Assembly (NCBI GenBank): GCA_963691655.1
Contig: OY829328.1
Span: forward strand, 28,477,890 to 28,541,889
Length of the DNA: 64,000 nt
Source: Toxonevra muliebris
Taxonomy: Eukaryota > Arthropoda > Insecta > Diptera > Pallopteridae
Direction: 5' to 3'
The notes under the pieces are model-generated. The model was given only the letters and a program-made list of their open reading frames with translations. It ran no database searches and was not told the DNA's origin. Shown one piece after another: positions 44,945 to 54,772 of the stretch (within the stretch, counting starts at the first letter, position 1; each line of letters opens with the position of its first letter). The position numbers and the translations under genes were made by a program.

Positions 44945-46777
44945 ATGTTTCAATCCGTCCGAAAATTCAAATTTTCCTCACTATTGTTGTTGTTTTTAAC
45001 TTTTCGAATTGCTATAAGTTTTAGCAAACCAAGACAAACTGGTTTCTTATCATTCTTTAAAAAACTTGAAATGGAACACAATTATGAGACGCTCGCGGTA
45101 TTCATGAGTACTAATCAAATTTGCTTAAAAGATCATGTTTTAAAACAGCTTTGTGAAACGCCAATAATATTATTGGATACCACAATATTCAAAATTTATG
45201 GAAATGACAGTGAAAACAATGATTTTAATGAGGAAATACTTGTATTTTATTGCATTGATGGAAGTTTTCAGACTCATGTGCTTGAACAACTGCTAAGTTT
45301 CTTGGGTCATAAAAGAAGTGCACGCATAGTTTTTTATTGGAATAAAGAGTATGATGTTGAAAGTCAAGAACTGCAGCTACCACAATTGTTCGAATACTGC
45401 AAGCAGAATTATCTATTAAATACCGTTGTAATTTTTAAGGATTTTGTGGCTAGTCAACATTTCTATACCTATGCCCAATTCCCGATTTTCAGTATAGAAA
45501 AGAAGCAACTACATGAGATCGTCTTTCCTAATCGTTTGTGGGATATGAAAGGTGGCGTGATACGTACAATGGCCATTCATGACGAACCACGTACTTTAGT
45601 ACATAGTGACGAAAACGGCAAACTTCATGTCAAGGGCTATTTGGTTAAAATTATAAAAGCTTTCGTTAAAAAACACAATGCAATATTAGTGTATCCAACT
45701 CATATCCAAAAAGAAGGTATTAATTTCCTCCATGACATGTACAACATGTTAGAGAATGGGACGCTTGATATGCCGCTAAATATTTGGGGCTTTATTGTTT
45801 CACAGAACATACATCAATTTTCAGCTGTATTGGAGCAAGCCTTATTATGTCCAATGCTACCATTTGCACCACCTTTAACTGTGACAGAGGTTTTCCCGTA
45901 CATATTTAATACATTATTCACCATAATCATTATGCTGCTATTGCTAATCTTTTCTACTTTGCTCACATTTGAAAACGTTCATGCCCAACATCAAAAGATC
46001 AGAATTGTTCCCACTTTCTCATATATGATAACAGCGATAACACTACGTGGCATATTGGGACAAACTATGCATTTTCAGCTATCAAAACTCACAAGTTTTA
46101 AAAAATTAATTTATACATTAATATTTGTTGTTGGAATTTTTGTGAGCACCACATACACTGCATATTTAAAAACATATTTAACAAGTTCTCCAACAGTCAA
46201 ACCCATTGAAACATTGGAGCAGCTACTCAAATCGTCAGTAAAGATATATGTTACTTATGTACAGCATCATTTCATGGATTTAGATCCCTACATTCAACAG
46301 GGTATAAAAGACAAATTTATCATTGTAAATAACCGAAGTGAGTACAATCAGCTGTTATATTCAATGAACACACAATGTGGTTATTTTGTCACTTCCTTGA
46401 CTTGGTTAATACTGTCAACGCAACATCAAATTTCACCGCGTTCACTTTTTTATTTGGAGGAAAAAATTAATATTGCCTCATACTATTTCGGCTTCCGACT
46501 ACCTCCACATTCTATCTATCGTAGTGCACTTAATACTTTGATATCGCAATTGCATGAATCTGGTTTAATGCTTTTATGGAAGCAAATGACATATGATGAA
46601 ATGAAAGCAGCTGGCTTGATTAAGGTTAATGCATTACAGAATGTGGATATTGCAAAACCGCTAATGGTGCGAGATCTTTATTGGATATGGTGGATGTACA
46701 GTGTATTTGTGACAGTTGCTATCGTTGTGTTTATTGGAGAGCATATCTGTTTTGGATGGAATAGTCGCAGCAAGTGA
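44945..46777 (+). CDS. Divergent ionotropic receptor (IR), single-exon
   Basis: A 610-residue open frame encodes a chemosensory ionotropic receptor, a ligand-gated cation-channel subunit related to ionotropic glutamate receptors and acting in the sensory-neuron membrane. Residues 1-26 are a basic-then-hydrophobic signal peptide (SSLLLLFLTF). Residues 205-312 form the S1 half of the ligand-binding domain (HVKGYLVKIIKAFVKKHNAI, NGTLDMPLNIW). TM1 is at about 317-341 (FNTLFTIIIMLLLLIFSTLL). The pore loop and its flank are at 358-376 (SYMITAITLRGILGQT) and TM2 at 386-408. S2 is at about 412-575. TM3 is at about 578-600 (DLYWIWWMYSVFVTVAIVVF), with a short tail. The length and lack of introns fit the divergent IR20a-type clade of flies, and the DLYWIWWMYS block is typical. 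The first ATG is preferred because it gives the signal peptide, although its context (TCAA) lacks a purine at -3. The specific ligand and orthologue are unknown. Confidence 0.93.
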   Translation: MFQSVRKFKFSSLLLLFLTFRIAISFSKPRQTGFLSFFKKLEMEHNYETLAVFMSTNQICLKDHVLKQLCETPIILLDTTIFKIYGNDSENNDFNEEILVFYCIDGSFQTHVLEQLLSFLGHKRSARIVFYWNKEYDVESQELQLPQLFEYCKQNYLLNTVVIFKDFVASQHFYTYAQFPIFSIEKKQLHEIVFPNRLWDMKGGVIRTMAIHDEPRTLVHSDENGKLHVKGYLVKIIKAFVKKHNAILVYPTHIQKEGINFLHDMYNMLENGTLDMPLNIWGFIVSQNIHQFSAVLEQALLCPMLPFAPPLTVTEVFPYIFNTLFTIIIMLLLLIFSTLLTFENVHAQHQKIRIVPTFSYMITAITLRGILGQTMHFQLSKLTSFKKLIYTLIFVVGIFVSTTYTAYLKTYLTSSPTVKPIETLEQLLKSSVKIYVTYVQHHFMDLDPYIQQGIKDKFIIVNNRSEYNQLLYSMNTQCGYFVTSLTWLILSTQHQISPRSLFYLEEKINIASYYFGFRLPPHSIYRSALNTLISQLHESGLMLLWKQMTYDEMKAAGLIKVNALQNVDIAKPLMVRDLYWIWWMYSVFVTVAIVVFIGEHICFGWNSRSK

Positions 46778-46922
46778 TTTCGTAAATAATGAAAGGTATA
46801 GGTGTATAACAACGGGAGGTCAGATTTCAAAACACAAAAAGGGATCAATAACATAAATTTTGTTGGTTTAAAAATATTAAATACTAATTAAATATTTTAA
46901 TTATTTTAAAATAATGGTTTTA

Positions 46923-46928
46923 AATAAA
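46923..46928 (+). other. Poly(A) signal of the IR gene
   Basis: A canonical AATAAA lies about 145 bases after the IR stop codon and is the nearest such hexamer downstream. It is followed by T-rich sequence. It is the likely polyadenylation signal, giving a short 3-prime UTR. Confidence 0.6.
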
Positions 46929-47680
46929 ATTCATTTTTTCCCCTATCGAACTATGAATACTTGTTTCTGATAGTTGATTGAGAGTCTGAGTTAGTTTCTC
47001 GCAATTCATTGGGTATTTAAATACAGTTTACTTTTAAGTGATGGTAATGAAATTTGCGAATTAATTACTAATGAAGCTTACGAATTCGATAATAATACAC
47101 CTGTCATTTCAAACCAGGTTTAAATTATCATAAAAATCAAATCTTATAAATTAATAACTTAACTTTAGAATTTATAGAAATTGAGAACGGGGAAAAACTA
47201 TTTGTCAAAATTTCAATAAAATTGTTATTTTATAGAATATTTCTAGTTAGATTTTCTCATATGGCCAAGAATTTAGACTGGAACGTTACATTCGTATCCA
47301 TATTTTTTACCGTATTTCTCTTATACGCACAATATCTTATTTTGTTTGGTACGCATATAAAAACAGACCCACAGAGTAACATTTCACATGAACAAACTTA
47401 CTCTCAATATATTATGGCTATGGAATTAAAGCCATTAAAAGTGGACTGGAACGTTACATGATTTTGGAAGTGAGTTTCGAGGTTGCTCTACATTTTTAAA
47501 GAATTTAGCTATTCTAGCCAATATTTTTCTGTTCTTAAGCATTATGTCAAAGATAAAGTATGAGATAATGGCCTAAAAGTAAAATTAAGTAGAAAAATTT
47601 ATTTTGAACAATTTTATACGCTAAAATGAGTGGACTGGAACGTTACACAAAAAAGACTAGAACGTTACTTTACGAATTCT

Positions 47681-48014
47681 AATAACACAGTCCAACAAAT
47701 TCAGACTTTTTGGCTGCAACAGAATAGCCACCCTATAATCCTTAAAGGGTATGTTGTATAGACCATTTTTGTAAAACAAACTTATAGTCCAGCACGTCTC
47801 AGTTTTTTTTTTTTACAGTGGGTCAAAGTTTTCTTATTTTGGTCGAAGGGAGCTGAATACTAAGTGCAAAAAGTGTTATAAATTGATGTCTGAGAAAAAT
47901 CTTATCGGTGAAGTTGTATTGTAGAATTTTGCGAGGGTCATTTCTGTAGAACATTTTAACCCTTTACTTCTTCTTTTTAGGGGACATTTTGATGAAAACC
48001 TGAAAAGTCCTTTC
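47681..48014. repeat. Dispersed repeat E, copy 2
   Basis: Reverse-complement relative of 3062-3398 along its full length. It starts 12 bases after one of the GACTAGAACGTTAC motifs. Confidence 0.75.
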
Positions 48015-48301
48015 AAAAGAGACATTTAAGGATTTAAATATTTCCCAAAAATATTTGCCTGAAAATTTCATTAGGGGTCCCCAAAGACATAAAAGTCATA
48101 TATATAACGGTTAGCGGTTATTAAAAGGAAATAGCCGCCTACCCACAGAAATAAAATATACTAAAATGTGAATTCAGCATTATGATTAATTTAGATAACT
48201 GTAACATTCATTTTGACCAACAAGAGGACGTCCCCAGGTGTCCGGCGATGATTTTTCTGATTTTCATTTAGGGGACGGAAATAAAAGAGACACGTAAGGT
48301 A

Positions 48302-48507
48302 TGTTCGGTTATGCAGTACTACCGCAATACTGCAACATTTGCAGAAACAAAAGCGTTCAAAACGCCAATAATTGTCTGCTGACTATGCATTAACTAGCAA
48401 GGGATTGTTGCAGTGATGCTTCTTGGTGCCGCTAATGCTTGACTAGCAGCCAGAACATTTTGAACATTTTTCCTTCTGCAAATGCTGCAGTAATCCATAA
48501 CCGAACA
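48302..48507. mobile_element. MITE with TGTTCGG termini and TA duplication
   Basis: The left end TGTTCGGTTATGCAGTACTA and the right end reversed (TGTTCGGTTATGGATTACTG) are inverted repeats. CTGCA(A/G)CATTTGCAGAA is also mirrored further in. TA lies outside both ends (48300-48301, 48508-48509). It is 206 bp and noncoding. A similar TATGTTCGG sequence occurs alone near 55994. Confidence 0.7.
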
Positions 48508-48839
48508 TACGCGTGTTTTTTTATCGGCGGAAAAATGGTTTTAAGTTGAGTTTCACCTCCCAAAGTATGGGGTTTCGATTTAATTTTTATTTTTTTGAGC
48601 CTTGCTTGGTGCTTTCTGTAAATTTATAATAATTTTAGCGCCAAACAAATTTCGAAAGTTTTTGTTAATAAAAAAGACTGGGACGTTACTCATATTTATA
48701 GGCTCAATACTCCACCATTGAGGTTATAAGTTTTAAATTTTTTATGGATTCTAAAATAAGACTAAAAATCTTCAAAAGAATTCTAGTTTTGACGACAGAT
48801 ACCATAGTAGATTACAGTAGACTGTAACGTTACTGGCAA

Positions 48840-49335
48840 CTTTGCGGCACATTTCAAGGCCATCAAAAACAATAACAGTTATAAAAACTATTAAATATTT
48901 TGACTGAATTTACTTTAATTAGGTATAATATATTTAAGAAATCCAAATGTTGTGAAGAAAAACGATATATAATGCATTTTTCTTACCTTTTTGTTGAACC
49001 CTGTATTTTTATTAATTTTCACTAGATTTGAGATATTAACGAACTAGAGTGAAAAGTCAGACAAGAGATTATTCTATTGGTTTAACATTTATGCTGCTCG
49101 ATAATATACAAAACATATGAACTAAAAATTAGCCGAATGAACGGTATTAACAAAAAAAAAAAATTGTCGTGGTTTAGTTTTAGAAATTCTCGGCCATATG
49201 CAATCCGAACTATACTAAGAGTGATACATTTGGTCCATCTTGCTCCAAGGAATATCGAGTACACAATGTATCTTTTAGATAAAACCACTTTTTTTTTTAA
49301 ACAACGTCTTAACAAATAATTTTTTTCGCAAAACT
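48840..49335. other. Gene-free stretch
   Basis: AT-rich DNA; two opposed short frames at 49082-49319 cover the same bases and show no domain. Confidence 0.4.
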
Positions 49336-49339
49336 CAGA

Positions 49340-50045
49340 GAGACATCGTTCTTATCCTGAAAACTCTAGAACGATTAATAGATATTTACATTGGGGAAAT
49401 CATTAACCCCTTAAGGCTATCTAAGTCCCAGCATTCCTACACTAAGGGCAAATCTGTAGAGAGAGCTCTCCATTCTTTGGTTCACCAGATTGAGAAATCA
49501 ATTTACCACAAAGATCATACTCTTGCCGACTTTCTAGACATAGAAGGCGCCTTAAACAATGCCACACCCGAAGCAATCACCTCATCACTAAGGAATCTAG
49601 AGATCGATACTTCGCTTACGGAATTGATTGACCAACTGCTAAAAAACAGGGCAATCAATTCGACACTAGATAATTCCTCCATAAGAAGATTCGCAAACAG
49701 AGGAACACCCCAGGATGGAGTCCTCTCACCGCGTCTCTGGAATCTAGTCGTAAACGAATTGCTCATATCTCTGGAAGAAACAAGATGCAAGGTCTTTGCG
49801 TTCGTGGATGATGTTGCCTTATCAGTCTCAAGTAAATTTCTAAGCATATTAACAGATGTGATTCAGGGAAGTCTGTCTGTTTTAACTAACTGGTGCATCA
49901 GATGTGGCTTGAGAATCAACCCGAGTAAAAAGGAATTAGTCCTATTTACAAGGAAACATATAGTTCCTTCATTTGACCCAGCCATTCTTCCAAAAGAGCC
50001 ATTGGCAGAAGGCTCTTCTCTGGTTTTACAGAGCTGGATGGAGAC
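49340..50045 (+). pseudogene. Non-LTR reverse transcriptase fragment, plus strand
   Basis: The reading LKTLERLIDIYIGEIINPLR runs into QHSYTKGKSVERALHSLV, then DHTLADFLDIEGALNNATPE, NRGTPQDGVLSPRLWNLVVN, KVFAFVDDVALSV and RCGLRINPSKKELVLFT. These are RT blocks 2-6 of an I/R1/LOA/Jockey-group element. Conserved GTPQGG is GTPQDG and the catalytic FADD/YADD is FVDD, with the two aspartates kept. The frame is open for 203 residues from 49477, so this copy is comparatively young, but it lacks the N-terminal endonuclease and the C-terminal RNase H. It meets an oppositely oriented fragment at about 50090. Confidence 0.82.
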
Positions 50046-50091
50046 GGGAAAATACGAAAGGCAAATACTCCCAATTTTTTCTTTTTAGTTT

Positions 50092-51585
50092 TTAAATGTT
50101 TAAAAATATTTCACCCAATTTTCCCCAGGATCCTATATCTTGTCCTCGCCAAGGCTGGACATTCACAAAGAAAATGGGAGACTGTTTCTTTTTCTTCCAA
50201 GTTTCCGCAACTTCTGCAGTGGTTGTTAAAAGGGATCCACAGTTTTGTGCATGGGTACCTACACACCAGTGACCGATGTAGGCTGCTGTTAATCTAGAAG
50301 TGTCGGTACGATCCCTTGTTAAAAACTCGCGAGATTTTTTCTGAGTAGGCAGTCGAAAACAGTGCAGGTACATGCCTCTCTTGACGACTCCCAAGGGTAT
50401 TAGAACCGCTACCCCTAAAGATTCGTCAAGAGAGGCTCGTGAGCGCGCTAATTCATCAGCTTTCTCGTTCCCTTCAATATTCCTATGACCGGGAACCCAG
50501 ATGAGATTGATGTCAGCATAATGATTCAGCTCGCTCAGTACCTCCCTGCACAGCTAGTTAAAGCTTTGATTTTATGGTGGTGGATTGAAGTTATTTAATT
50601 GCTGCCTGGCTGTCGATAAAAATAGCTACCTTACACCTATCTGTGATATGACGCTTTATTAGTCGACAAGACTCCCTAATAGCCAGAACTCCCTAATAGC
50701 CAGAACTCCGAAACATTGGTTTATTTCTACATGCGGTGAGTGCACCCCCGCATCCACTCCGCAGGCCATTTTAGAACCATCTGTAAAAATGGGTATGTCG
50801 TATTCTGTCAAAAAGCTTTTCTCTTTCCATTCCGCCGTTGTAGGAAATCTTACCTTAAAATCGCTTTTGAAACACAGTTATGGTATAATGTAATCTGTTC
50901 CTCTGAACACGAAGATTGGTATAGTACCTATAACTTTACTGTGTCCATAAGAACGTTTGGCCCAATAACCGGTTGTTTTAAGCCTTACCGCGCTATTGAA
51001 AGCAATATTTGTGATATGAAGGTCAATAGAAAGGAGATGTAGCATTACGTTCAGAGCACCCGTAGGGCAAGTACGTATGGCTCCTGTAATACCAACATAC
51101 GCCGTTCTCTGAACTCTAACTTTCGAACAATGTAGCTCTTACTTAGAGCTGACCACCAAACTATTGCACCGTAAGATAAATTCGGACGCACTGTTGCTGT
51201 ACACAGCCAGTGTGTAATATGAGGACGCAAGCCCCATCTTTTACCAAACAACCTGTTGCAGGAATAATAGGCCACACAGACTTTCCTTACCAGTAACTCA
51301 ATATTGGATTTCCAATTTAGTGTTGTGTACAACAAAATCCCCAAGTATTTGGCCTGAAGAGATTGTGTCAGTTGTTGTCCATTCAATGAACGAAGGTTGA
51401 ATGTTGGAATTTTAGTCTTAGTGGTAAAAAGCATTAGTTCCGTTTTACCCGGGTTGTAAGTCAACATCCCGTGACCCATGTGCAAGCTTATCCAAGGCCC
51501 CTTGCATAATTTCGCTCATTATGCTTGGGATCATTCCTGATACCACCAACAACGCGTCGCACAGTGGTTCCGATGGCGAATCTAG
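50092..51585 (-). pseudogene. Non-LTR RT thumb and RNase H fragment, minus strand
   Basis: Read from 51585 downwards: an RT palm remnant (IPSIMSEIMQGALDKLAHGS), then NPGKTELMLFTTKTKIPTFN, QAKYLGILLYTTLNWKSN and RPNLSYGAIVWWSAL. The RNase H domain follows with VAIFIDSQAAIK and DINLIWVPGHRNIEGNEKAD. Then come CVGTHAQNCGS and FVNVQPWRGQDIGSWGKLGE at the 3-prime end. The RNase H places it in the I/R1/LOA group and not in Jockey proper. Frameshifts and stops occur between blocks. It overlaps in content with the plus-strand fragment (both carry the NPxKxELxLFT block), so the two come from different copies. Confidence 0.8.
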
Positions 51586-51599
51586 TTGGACAAAAGCCA

Positions 51600-52210
51600 A
51601 AAATTATTGTGCCTTAAACTAAAATTGATATCACTGTAATCAATTACAAATATTTGTAAAGCTAGGTAGTAACAACGGTTTTACAAATAAAGAATCTGTT
51701 AAGCCGTGGAGTAAGTGTAAACAACAAGTTTTATACAACTCTTTGTTTTTTTTTAAATGTTCACCGAAACTTTCGCTCTAAACATTTAATTTTGTACACG
51801 TGTTAATTATCTTTATCGAAAAAAAATTATGGTGTATGTATTAATATGTGTATGTGTGTGTGTTTTTTTTTTTTTACTTCTCAAATTAAATTTTTGGTTG
51901 TTTAAGTTTGTTTTGAAATCTTTTTCTAAAGTTTCCAGTCTCCCAAAAACAAATGCCATGAACTTCTGTCGCAAAATTAAATTCCGTACATTAATTAATT
52001 AATTTTTAATCGAACTGTGCATGTCTTATGGCCTACTTTTACCAACTTAATTTTATATTCAACTTTTAAGTGCTCACCTATGGCATCTTTGGAGAATAGC
52101 CGTTTTATTAAGGAAGCCATTCTTCTAACTAGAATGTTGTCAGAAGAGGCTCAGGAGGACTGCAATAAAGGATAGGGATGGCAGGCAGGCAGGAGGGCAG
52201 GTTTAAATTA
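51600..52210. other. Gene-free stretch
   Basis: AT-rich DNA with a (GT)n-(T)n tract at about 51848-51876 and a GGCAGGCAGGCAGG run near 52170. No gene was recognised. Confidence 0.5.
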
Positions 52211-52214
52211 TGCC

Positions 52215-53002
52215 TTATTTCATATTTTTGGTCTTAAAATCTTCATCTTTTCTTAAGTGGGTCCTGCACTTTATTTGTTTGGAGAAATCGGTTTTTAAAA
52301 AAATGTGCAATTTGAAAGTATTATATTTCGAAAGTATTTTGTAAAAATTTCAGAGAGAAACTCGGAGTGATTTCGTAGATATAGATGATTATTGCGCCGA
52401 GTGTCAATCAGGCCAAAAAAGTCGCGTGGTGCTTCGATTTCCCTTTCGACCGTTCAGAAAGGCTTAGTTATGTCTTCGTCCAGCACCTCCTGATTAATAA
52501 CTCTTAATCCCTGCTGACTAATCTGTAAACTTATAAATTACGGTCAGCCATCATAAGGAAGAAAAAATATATTTTATCTGTTAAAAACCGACAGTCAAAA
52601 CTTTGAACCCTTTTTTCTTAAAAAAAGGTTTTTTTCCATTTTTTATTTGATTTAAAAGAAAGCCCATGTATTTCCCTTTGTCCAAAAGTTGGCTGAGGCT
52701 TGTTTATCTATTAAAAGAGTGGGTTCACTTGAAATGAAATCTACCATGTGTCAAAAAAGTTCCGGATTCAGAAAGTACATTTCTATTAATCTTCGAGTCC
52801 TATAAAAAATTTATTAACTTTGAACTGAGAAAGTTTAGGGTACCGAGATCAATTTTAAGGTATTTTTCGTTCTTGTAAAATGTTTATATGGAAGTTCGTG
52901 TCGCGCTGTTATAATATGAAATTATACCGATGCGGGGAATTCGATCGAAAATCGGGGAAATCGATGCTATCGGGGAGAAAGAAAAAATTCTTGGCATCAC
53001 TG
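52215..53002 (-). mobile_element. Repeat element D, copy 2 (partial, reversed)
   Basis: This is homologous in reverse to 56033-57108. Shared landmarks are TATAAAAAATTTATTAACTT-like text, the GCCATCATAAGGAAGAA block, GATCAATTTTAAGG, TTTATATGGAA and the terminal GGGGAGAAAGAAAAAATTCT then TGGCATCACTG. The far end is truncated. It ends exactly where element A copy 2 begins. Confidence 0.7.
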
Positions 53003-53470
53003 ATTACGTATCAGTTTCTGAGGAAAATAATCAAATTCAATTAATAACAAATTCTTTTCACTCATTTAAAAACTAAAGGGGCTCATCCACTGACGAGCAA
53101 GAACGCGCAAAATTCGTAATTACGCACATAAGAATGCTCGTGGATGGCAAAAAAAGCGCTTTAATGCGTGTGTGATTGAAAAAAATTTAGAATTCCGCTG
53201 CAATAATGCGCATTTTTGGAGGACAGTGGATGGGCCCCTTTACGTTAACCGTCTTCTCTTCAAACAAATATTGCTTTTTTCCTCTCGTAACGCGTATGTA
53301 TTTTATTTTGTAAACAATCAGAAAAAGAAACACAAACAGGGTGATTAAGATCAAAAACTCTAAAGATATTAATTTGAAAAAATCAGTACAAAATAAAAAA
53401 TCAGTACATTTTCGTACTGATTTCGTGATTTTAAAAAATCGGTATTTAAAAAGTACGTCTGGCTACCTGG
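53002..53470. mobile_element. Repeat element A, copy 2, carrying a 165-bp MITE
   Basis: Homologous to parts of 40437-41890. It lacks element B: the sequence runs straight through TCAGTACATTTTCGTACTGA. It carries a MITE at 53076-53240 that copy 1 lacks (copy 1 reads AAAAACTTACGTTAACCG there). The right edge AGTACGTCTGGCTACC is shared with copy 1. Confidence 0.72.
53076..53240. mobile_element. MITE C inserted in element A copy 2
   Basis: The left end AAGGGGCTCATCCACTGACG and the right end reversed (AAGGGGCCCATCCACTGTCC) are inverted repeats; GCGC blocks follow on both sides. TA lies outside both ends (53074-53075 and 53241-53242). The paralogous site near 40725 is empty apart from one base difference. 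It is 165 bp and noncoding. Confidence 0.78.
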
Positions 53471-53484
53471 TCGTTAGATTGTAG

Positions 53485-53785
53485 TTGTTGCAAGAAAAGT
53501 TCCCAGAACAAGTAATTTCCAGAAGAGGTAGTGTGAAATGGCCATCAAGATCGTGCGCTTTAACACCCTTAGTCTTTTTTCTCTGGGGCTATGTTAAGTC
53601 GCTGGTTTATGGCAACAAACCAAAATTGATTGACCAATTGGAATGCAACAGAGTCATACAAAGTTGAACCTCTCCGATGGAGACCTGTGCTTCAGCATTT
53701 TTCATTTTGAATTTTAATAGATAATTTGTAATTTTGACCAGCGTCAGGAATTGGACCGGAAAAGTTATGGCCAGCCTATGTTTGA
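53485..53785 (+). pseudogene. Tc1/mariner-superfamily transposase C-terminal fragment
   Basis: The frame LLQEKFPEQVISRRGSVKWP, SRSCALTPLVFFLWGYVKSL, VYGNKPKLIDQLE is the same family as the relic at 42718-43430. The SCD of relatives is SCA and the last catalytic D of LTPLD is V, so it cannot be active. About 100 bp of its noncoding 3-prime region (GACCAGCGTCAGGAATTGG) is shared with 7375-7480. Confidence 0.75.
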
Positions 53786-53789
53786 GTAA

Positions 53790-54425
53790 ATATTTTTTTC
53801 CACAATATACTTAAACTACGCAATACAAATATGTGCGAGTGAAAATAAGTAAAACTTAAAATTATATACTTTTCTTTAGATCACTCTGGTGCCGTCAATT
53901 ATCTAATAATTTTAAATAACTGAAGCATATTTAATTCTTATTAAACAAATATAAATTTTTTAAAATAGGCGAAGAAAAGTTTTTGAAAAAACTGAAAAAA
54001 TGTACTTTGGACCACAGGTGACCGAATGGTTCCGAAAAGGTTAACATGGTAAAAAAATTAATTTTAATAAACTAGACAAAGTATTATTAGTTTATGCACT
54101 AAATACACAACCATCAGACATTTTAATCCTTACATAAATACAGAAGAGTATATATTTAGTTTACAGAAAGAAGAATGAAGTTTATTAAAAAAAAAGAACA
54201 GTGCTTTACGTAATACTAAAAGCTCAATAAGTTAATTAGAACATTTATATATTGAATTAAGAAGTGTCAGCTATGATTGTTAAAATATTGGTTTTGATAA
54301 TTGATTTGATATTAATTTTCACAAGCATTTAAATTTTGTTCGCCATATTGTGTATAGCCCAGTTTTTGAATCTTGAAATCAGACCCCGAATTTCTTTTTT
54401 ATGTGTACCTTGACTTATTTACGCA
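53790..54425. other. Gene-free stretch
   Basis: AT-rich DNA with no recognised feature. Confidence 0.45.
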
Positions 54426-54426
54426 T

Positions 54427-54599
54427 TCACTTGTGGGCGCTGTTTCTTCTAAAATAGATATATTCCACAACAAATACAACAATAGCTATGGTTGCCATTG
54501 CACTATACATCCACCATACCCAGTAAAGATCTAACACCTTGACATTATTAACCACCTCAGCGACGTGATAAAATAGCCATATTGCGAGCTCATTGAATT
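54427..54599 (-). pseudogene. Ionotropic receptor C-terminal fragment
   Basis: The minus strand ends in VKVLDLYWVWWMYSAMATIA, IVVFVVEYIYFRRNSAHK and a stop. This is the TM3 and tail block of the intact IR (VRDLYWIWWMYSVFVTVAIV, ending EHICFGWNSRSK). Just upstream, ELAIWLFYHVAE corresponds weakly to LMLLWKQMTYDE. Immediately before that, the sequence switches to a tRNA-Glu-derived SINE, so everything N-terminal to about residue 540 is missing. The frame's apparent N-terminus (54600-54690) is SINE sequence. Confidence 0.82.
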
Positions 54600-54772
54600 G
54601 TCTACCAAGATGTATACTTGTACAATTTCTTATAATTCTCATACACTTTATATTATTAGTGAACATAAGAAGGTTTTGAGAATTAACCACCAGACCAAGA
54701 CGGAAATCGAACTTGAACTTCCCGGGTGAAAGCCTAATGTACTACTCACTAGACTATCGAGGTCTTCGTTTG
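54600..54772 (-). repeat. tRNA-Glu-derived SINE, copy 2
   Basis: On the minus strand, GATAGTCTAGTGAGTAGTA carries a good A-box, GGCTTTCACCCGGGAAG matches the tRNA-Glu anticodon arm, and AAGTTCGATTTCC is the B-box. A body beginning CTTGGTCTGGTGGTTAATTC is shared with 17135-17306. It ends at the IR fragment. The A- and B-boxes are better preserved than in copy 1. Confidence 0.75.

Larger units (their letters stand above)
47276..48833 (+). repeat. Cluster of GACTGGAACGTTAC motifs
   Basis: Six same-strand copies lie here: 47276-47289, 47443-47457, 47632-47646, 47655-47668 (GACTAGAACGTTAC), 48676-48689 (GACTGGGACGTTAC) and 48820-48833 (GACTGTAACGTTAC). The intervals include repeat E copy 2 and a MITE, both probably later insertions. 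The arrangement resembles the motif arrays inside the pogo-like element and element B, so the cluster may mark a nonautonomous DNA element whose ends I could not define. Regulatory use near the IR gene is the alternative. Confidence 0.62.

Noticed and set aside
44405..48900. IR gene captured as cargo inside one transposon bounded by the GACTGGAACGTTAC motifs
   Set aside because: No matching terminal inverted repeats or target duplication could be found on the two sides; kept only as a hypothesis in the findings.
49340..51585. Twin-priming inversion of a single non-LTR element
   Set aside because: Both halves contain the same RT block with clearly different sequences, so they are two elements.
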